Source: Chloroflexota bacterium
GTDB lineage: Bacteria > Chloroflexota > Anaerolineae > Aggregatilineales > Phototrophicaceae
Length of the DNA stretch: 64,000 bases
Reading direction: 5' to 3'
NCBI GenBank assembly: GCA_011523705.1
Contig: WTGC01000140.1
Coordinates: 62,001 to 126,000 of the forward strand
A model generated the notes under the pieces. The model was not told where the DNA came from. It did not search any database and saw nothing but the letters and a program-made list of their open reading frames with translations. Position numbers and translations under genes: made by a program. Positions 61,751 through 64,000 of the stretch are shown piece by piece. Positions within the stretch are counted from its first letter, which is position 1. Each line of letters begins with the position of its first letter.

Positions 61751-62332
61751 ATGTCCTTGCGCGTCATCGCCGGCGCCGCGCGCGGCATGAAACTAAAGCC
61801 GGTACCCGGCGACAGAACGCGTCCGATTATGGACCGCGTCAAAGAAGCGCTCTTCAGCATCATTGGCGCGGATATCCGAGACGCCAACTTTCTTGACCTC
61901 TTCGCCGGCACGGGCAGCGTGGGCATTGAAGCCTTGAGCCGCGGCGCCGCCTACGCGCATTTCAATGACTTGGATCGGCAGGCCGTCAAGACGATCCATC
62001 AAAATTTGGCGCATACCGGATTCAAACCTCAAGCGACTGTGACCAGGCGACCAGCCCTTGACCTAATCGCCCGCGGTCCAGACCGTCATTATCAGTTTCT
62101 CTATGTGGCGCCGCCCCAATATCAGGGCATCTGGCTGAAGACACTTGCCGCTCTCGACGAGAATTCGGATTGGCAGCGCCCGGACAGCCAGGTCATCGTG
62201 CAGATTGACCCGAGCGAATTCGATGCGGAGCGCCACTTTCGCCATCTTGAAGAGATTGACCAGCGCGTTTACGGCCGCACGATGCTGGTATTCTACCAGT
62301 TTACGGATTGCGCCGGGGATTCGTCCGGATAA
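61751..62332 (+). CDS. rsmD: RsmD-family rRNA methyltransferase with altered motif IV
   Basis: 193 residues from ATG 61751. RsmD methylates G966 of 16S rRNA on N2. RVIAGAARGMKLKPVPGDRTRPIMDRVKEALFSII and LDLFAGTGSVGIEALSRGA (SAM motif I) are typical, and NDLDRQAVKTIHQNL is motif II. Motif IV, normally D/N-PPY, reads APPQY (120-124), so the acidic residue is Ala and a Gln is inserted before Tyr. Either the site works differently in this lineage or the enzyme has changed. coaD, its usual neighbour, is absent. Confidence 0.82.
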   Translation: MSLRVIAGAARGMKLKPVPGDRTRPIMDRVKEALFSIIGADIRDANFLDLFAGTGSVGIEALSRGAAYAHFNDLDRQAVKTIHQNLAHTGFKPQATVTRRPALDLIARGPDRHYQFLYVAPPQYQGIWLKTLAALDENSDWQRPDSQVIVQIDPSEFDAERHFRHLEEIDQRVYGRTMLVFYQFTDCAGDSSG

Positions 62333-62365
62333 GCGCGGAAAAGCCGATTCGCCCCTTCTGGTAGG

Positions 62366-63769
62366 CTATTCAGCCGAACGCGAGACAAAGTCGCGCGCTT
62401 CTTGTATCGACTCAATCATGCCGGTCGCTTGCGCCTCTCGCAGCTTTGTCAACATCCTGCCCACTGAGGGTCCGGGCTTAATGCCAAGCAAATCTTGCAC
62501 ATCGCGCCCATCCAACAGCGGCGGCGGATTGACGACTTCCTCGTAATTGTTGTAGAATGTATCGAGCAGGAGTGTGGCGCGCTCTACAAATTGCAGCCAG
62601 TCCGCTTGGCGCAGGCTGCTGCCCGCCTCCCCCAGAACAATGGCGGACGCCAGCAATATCGCGTCGATGCCGCCATCGCCGAGCCGATGCCAGAAGCGAT
62701 GCTGATCCAGCCTGGACCAGGATTGCTGGTCGACGATTTGCCGGTAATTGCCGATGACCAGCGACAGCCGCCGGCCCTCGTCCAGGGTGAGCGCCAGCGC
62801 CTTCGCGGTCATTGCCGCTCGCTTGGCGCGGGGAGTATCGCGCTTGTCACCTAGCGCGTGTATCGCCGCCGCCAACACCAGCAGCTGGCCATGTTCGCGC
62901 CCGTTGCCGTAGACGCGCGCCAAGTGCGCTTGCAGCTTAGCGCGAAAACGATCCAGCTGAATCACCAACATGCCGAGATCAAATGCCGCCGCCGTATTAT
63001 CGCTGCGCCGGCTGCTGACTGCTGAAAGAACGACTGCCATACGCTCCACCACCGCCAGCAAGACCTCTGCCTTATCGGCGCGGAAAGGCAGAATCTGCTG
63101 GAGAATCCCAATATGCGCCAGCACGCGAAGACCGCGCGCCGCCTTCTCCAGCCCCAGCAGCTTAAAGAATTCATCGCGGACGCGCTCGGGCGAAGTCTCG
63201 CTTAGTCCGCCTGAGTGCTGTCGGATATCGGTCCCCGTTTCCGGGTGAATCTTCAGGTCGAATTGCACGCTTAATCTTACTGCCCTCAAGGCGCGAATTG
63301 GGTCGTTGGCGATGGAGCGCGGGGAACAGCGGCTCAACACTTTCTGGCGCAGATCGGACAGGCCATTGAGCGGGTCAATCAAAGCATTGGGATCACCCGA
63401 CAGATCAGCCGCCATCGCATTTATGGTGAAATCCCGATCGCGCAGGTCATCGTCCAGCCTTGCCCCTCGAAGTTTGGCGAAGTCGATCGTGACTGCGCCC
63501 TCGTCGCGTTTGACGAAGACTCGCGCGACATGACGCTCTCGATCCATGATGTAAATGTCGGCGTCCAAGGCATCGGTGACGAAGCGCGCTACCGCAATGG
63601 CGTCGCCATCCACCGCGACGTCTATGTCCTCTATCTCGCGATGCAAATAGGCGTCGCGAACGCTCCCGCCAACAAGATAGAGCGGCGGCGCATTCGGAAT
63701 CGCTTTTGTCAGCTCAGAAAGTTCAAAGACGAAGTCGGGCCAAGACAGTCTTATCGAAGAGTCATCCAT
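62366..63769 (-). CDS. CCA-adding enzyme / poly(A) polymerase family nucleotidyltransferase
   Basis: 467 residues. YLVGGSVRDAYLHREIEDIDVAVDGD holds the GGSxRD motif (34-39) and the catalytic D48 and D50; RDFTINAMAADL and RALRAVRLSVQFDLKIHPET follow, as in class II enzymes. The tRNA-His in this window lacks an encoded CCA, so a CCA-adding role fits. The start overlaps the hpt stop by eight bases. Confidence 0.93.
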   Translation of the reverse strand: MDDSSIRLSWPDFVFELSELTKAIPNAPPLYLVGGSVRDAYLHREIEDIDVAVDGDAIAVARFVTDALDADIYIMDRERHVARVFVKRDEGAVTIDFAKLRGARLDDDLRDRDFTINAMAADLSGDPNALIDPLNGLSDLRQKVLSRCSPRSIANDPIRALRAVRLSVQFDLKIHPETGTDIRQHSGGLSETSPERVRDEFFKLLGLEKAARGLRVLAHIGILQQILPFRADKAEVLLAVVERMAVVLSAVSSRRSDNTAAAFDLGMLVIQLDRFRAKLQAHLARVYGNGREHGQLLVLAAAIHALGDKRDTPRAKRAAMTAKALALTLDEGRRLSLVIGNYRQIVDQQSWSRLDQHRFWHRLGDGGIDAILLASAIVLGEAGSSLRQADWLQFVERATLLLDTFYNNYEEVVNPPPLLDGRDVQDLLGIKPGPSVGRMLTKLREAQATGMIESIQEARDFVSRSAE

Positions 63770-64000
63770 CGCTGAGAGCGTCCGTCTTCACCACCGCCAC
63801 AAAGCGCAGGTTTCGAAAGCGCTCGTCGAGGTCCAGTCCGTAGCCGAAGACGAATTTGTTCTCGATATCGAATCCAATGTAATCGACCTGGATATCGACT
63901 TCCCGGCGCGACTGTTTGTTGAGAAGCGCGCAAAGCTTGAGGCTGGCCGGCTCGCGATTTCGCAAGGTCTTCAAAACAAAGGCAAGCGTGTAGCCGCTGT
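63762..64000 (-). CDS. hpt: Hypoxanthine phosphoribosyltransferase, C-terminal part (5' end outside window)
   Basis: The frame is open to the window edge, so the start lies beyond 64000. The visible 78 residues begin SGYTLAFVLKTLRNREPASLKLCALLNK and continue with VDYIGFDIENKFVFGYGLDLDERFRNL, the typical HPRT C-terminus in which the main-chain and Asp residues hold the purine base. The enzyme salvages hypoxanthine and guanine to IMP and GMP. Its stop overlaps the CCA-enzyme start by eight bases. The TTG at 63974 is internal and not the start. Confidence 0.9.
   Translation of the reverse strand, partial: SGYTLAFVLKTLRNREPASLKLCALLNKQSRREVDIQVDYIGFDIENKFVFGYGLDLDERFRNLRFVAVVKTDALSDG

Noticed and set aside
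63762..63974. Complete small protein starting at TTG 63974
   Set aside because: The frame stays open to the window edge and the residues before the TTG match the HPRT fold, so it is the tail of a longer gene.

Overview
The window looks like chromosome from an uncultured or little-studied member of the Chloroflexota, probably Anaerolineae-like. This is inferred from gene repertoire, not from any search. The supporting signs are a DinG helicase with an N-terminal DnaQ-type exonuclease, two PucR-type regulators around a glutamate synthase large chain, TPR and double-zinc-ribbon membrane proteins, an rpmH-rnpA-yidD-yidC-jag cluster and the long type of isoleucyl-tRNA synthetase. The DNA is GC-rich and gene-dense, with many 1-8 base start/stop overlaps. 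I see no insertion sequence, prophage, CRISPR array or rRNA; the only clear repeat element is a 74-bp REP-like double hairpin at 26461-26534.

Layout. 1-2.7 kb: tail of a prepilin peptidase, then mnmA and a cysteine desulfurase (tRNA thiolation). 2.8-5.7 kb: eno and pyk. 5.8-7.9 kb: two membrane proteins of unknown role. 8-10.6 kb: yebC, ruvC, ruvA and thyX. 10.6-17.5 kb: a truncated haemoglobin, a secreted protein with two tandem binding-protein domains, exonuclease-DinG, a Cys-rich small protein and a HAD-DinB fusion. 17.6-22.5 kb: polyprenyl synthase, bifunctional Nnr, three small membrane proteins and an SRPBCC protein with a probable frameshift. tRNA-His(GTG) lies at 22.6 kb. 22.8-24.2 kb: a methyltransferase and GDPD. 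24.2-29.7 kb: the iron-sulfur operon sufC-x-sufB-sufD-sufU-Rieske, with sufT-like divergent.

29.8-37 kb: a large M23 peptidase without a signal peptide, M29 aminopeptidase, Tpx, a DM13 protein, an amidohydrolase and a PfkB kinase. 37-40.7 kb: jag, yidC, a beta-propeller lipoprotein, yidD, rnpA and rpmH. 41-43.4 kb: three unassigned genes rich in winged-helix-like segments, the best candidate here for an undescribed system. 43.6-52.4 kb: a membrane protein and PucR-gltB-PucR. 52.6-55.8 kb: ileS. 56-61.1 kb: a seven-gene operon (two acetyltransferases, alaX, an unknown and three membrane TPR proteins). 61.4-64 kb: a TPR protein, an RsmD-like methyltransferase, the CCA-adding enzyme and the 3' part of hpt.

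How the genes fit together. Several loci serve tRNA: MnmA with a sulfur donor, AlaX editing, IleS, the CCA enzyme, and a tRNA-His that appears to lack an encoded CCA. The desulfurase beside mnmA may also feed the SUF operon, which has no desulfurase of its own in this window. Clear sigma70-like promoters were found for several operons. Two of them, for suf and for the desulfurase-mnmA pair, carry inverted repeats in operator positions.
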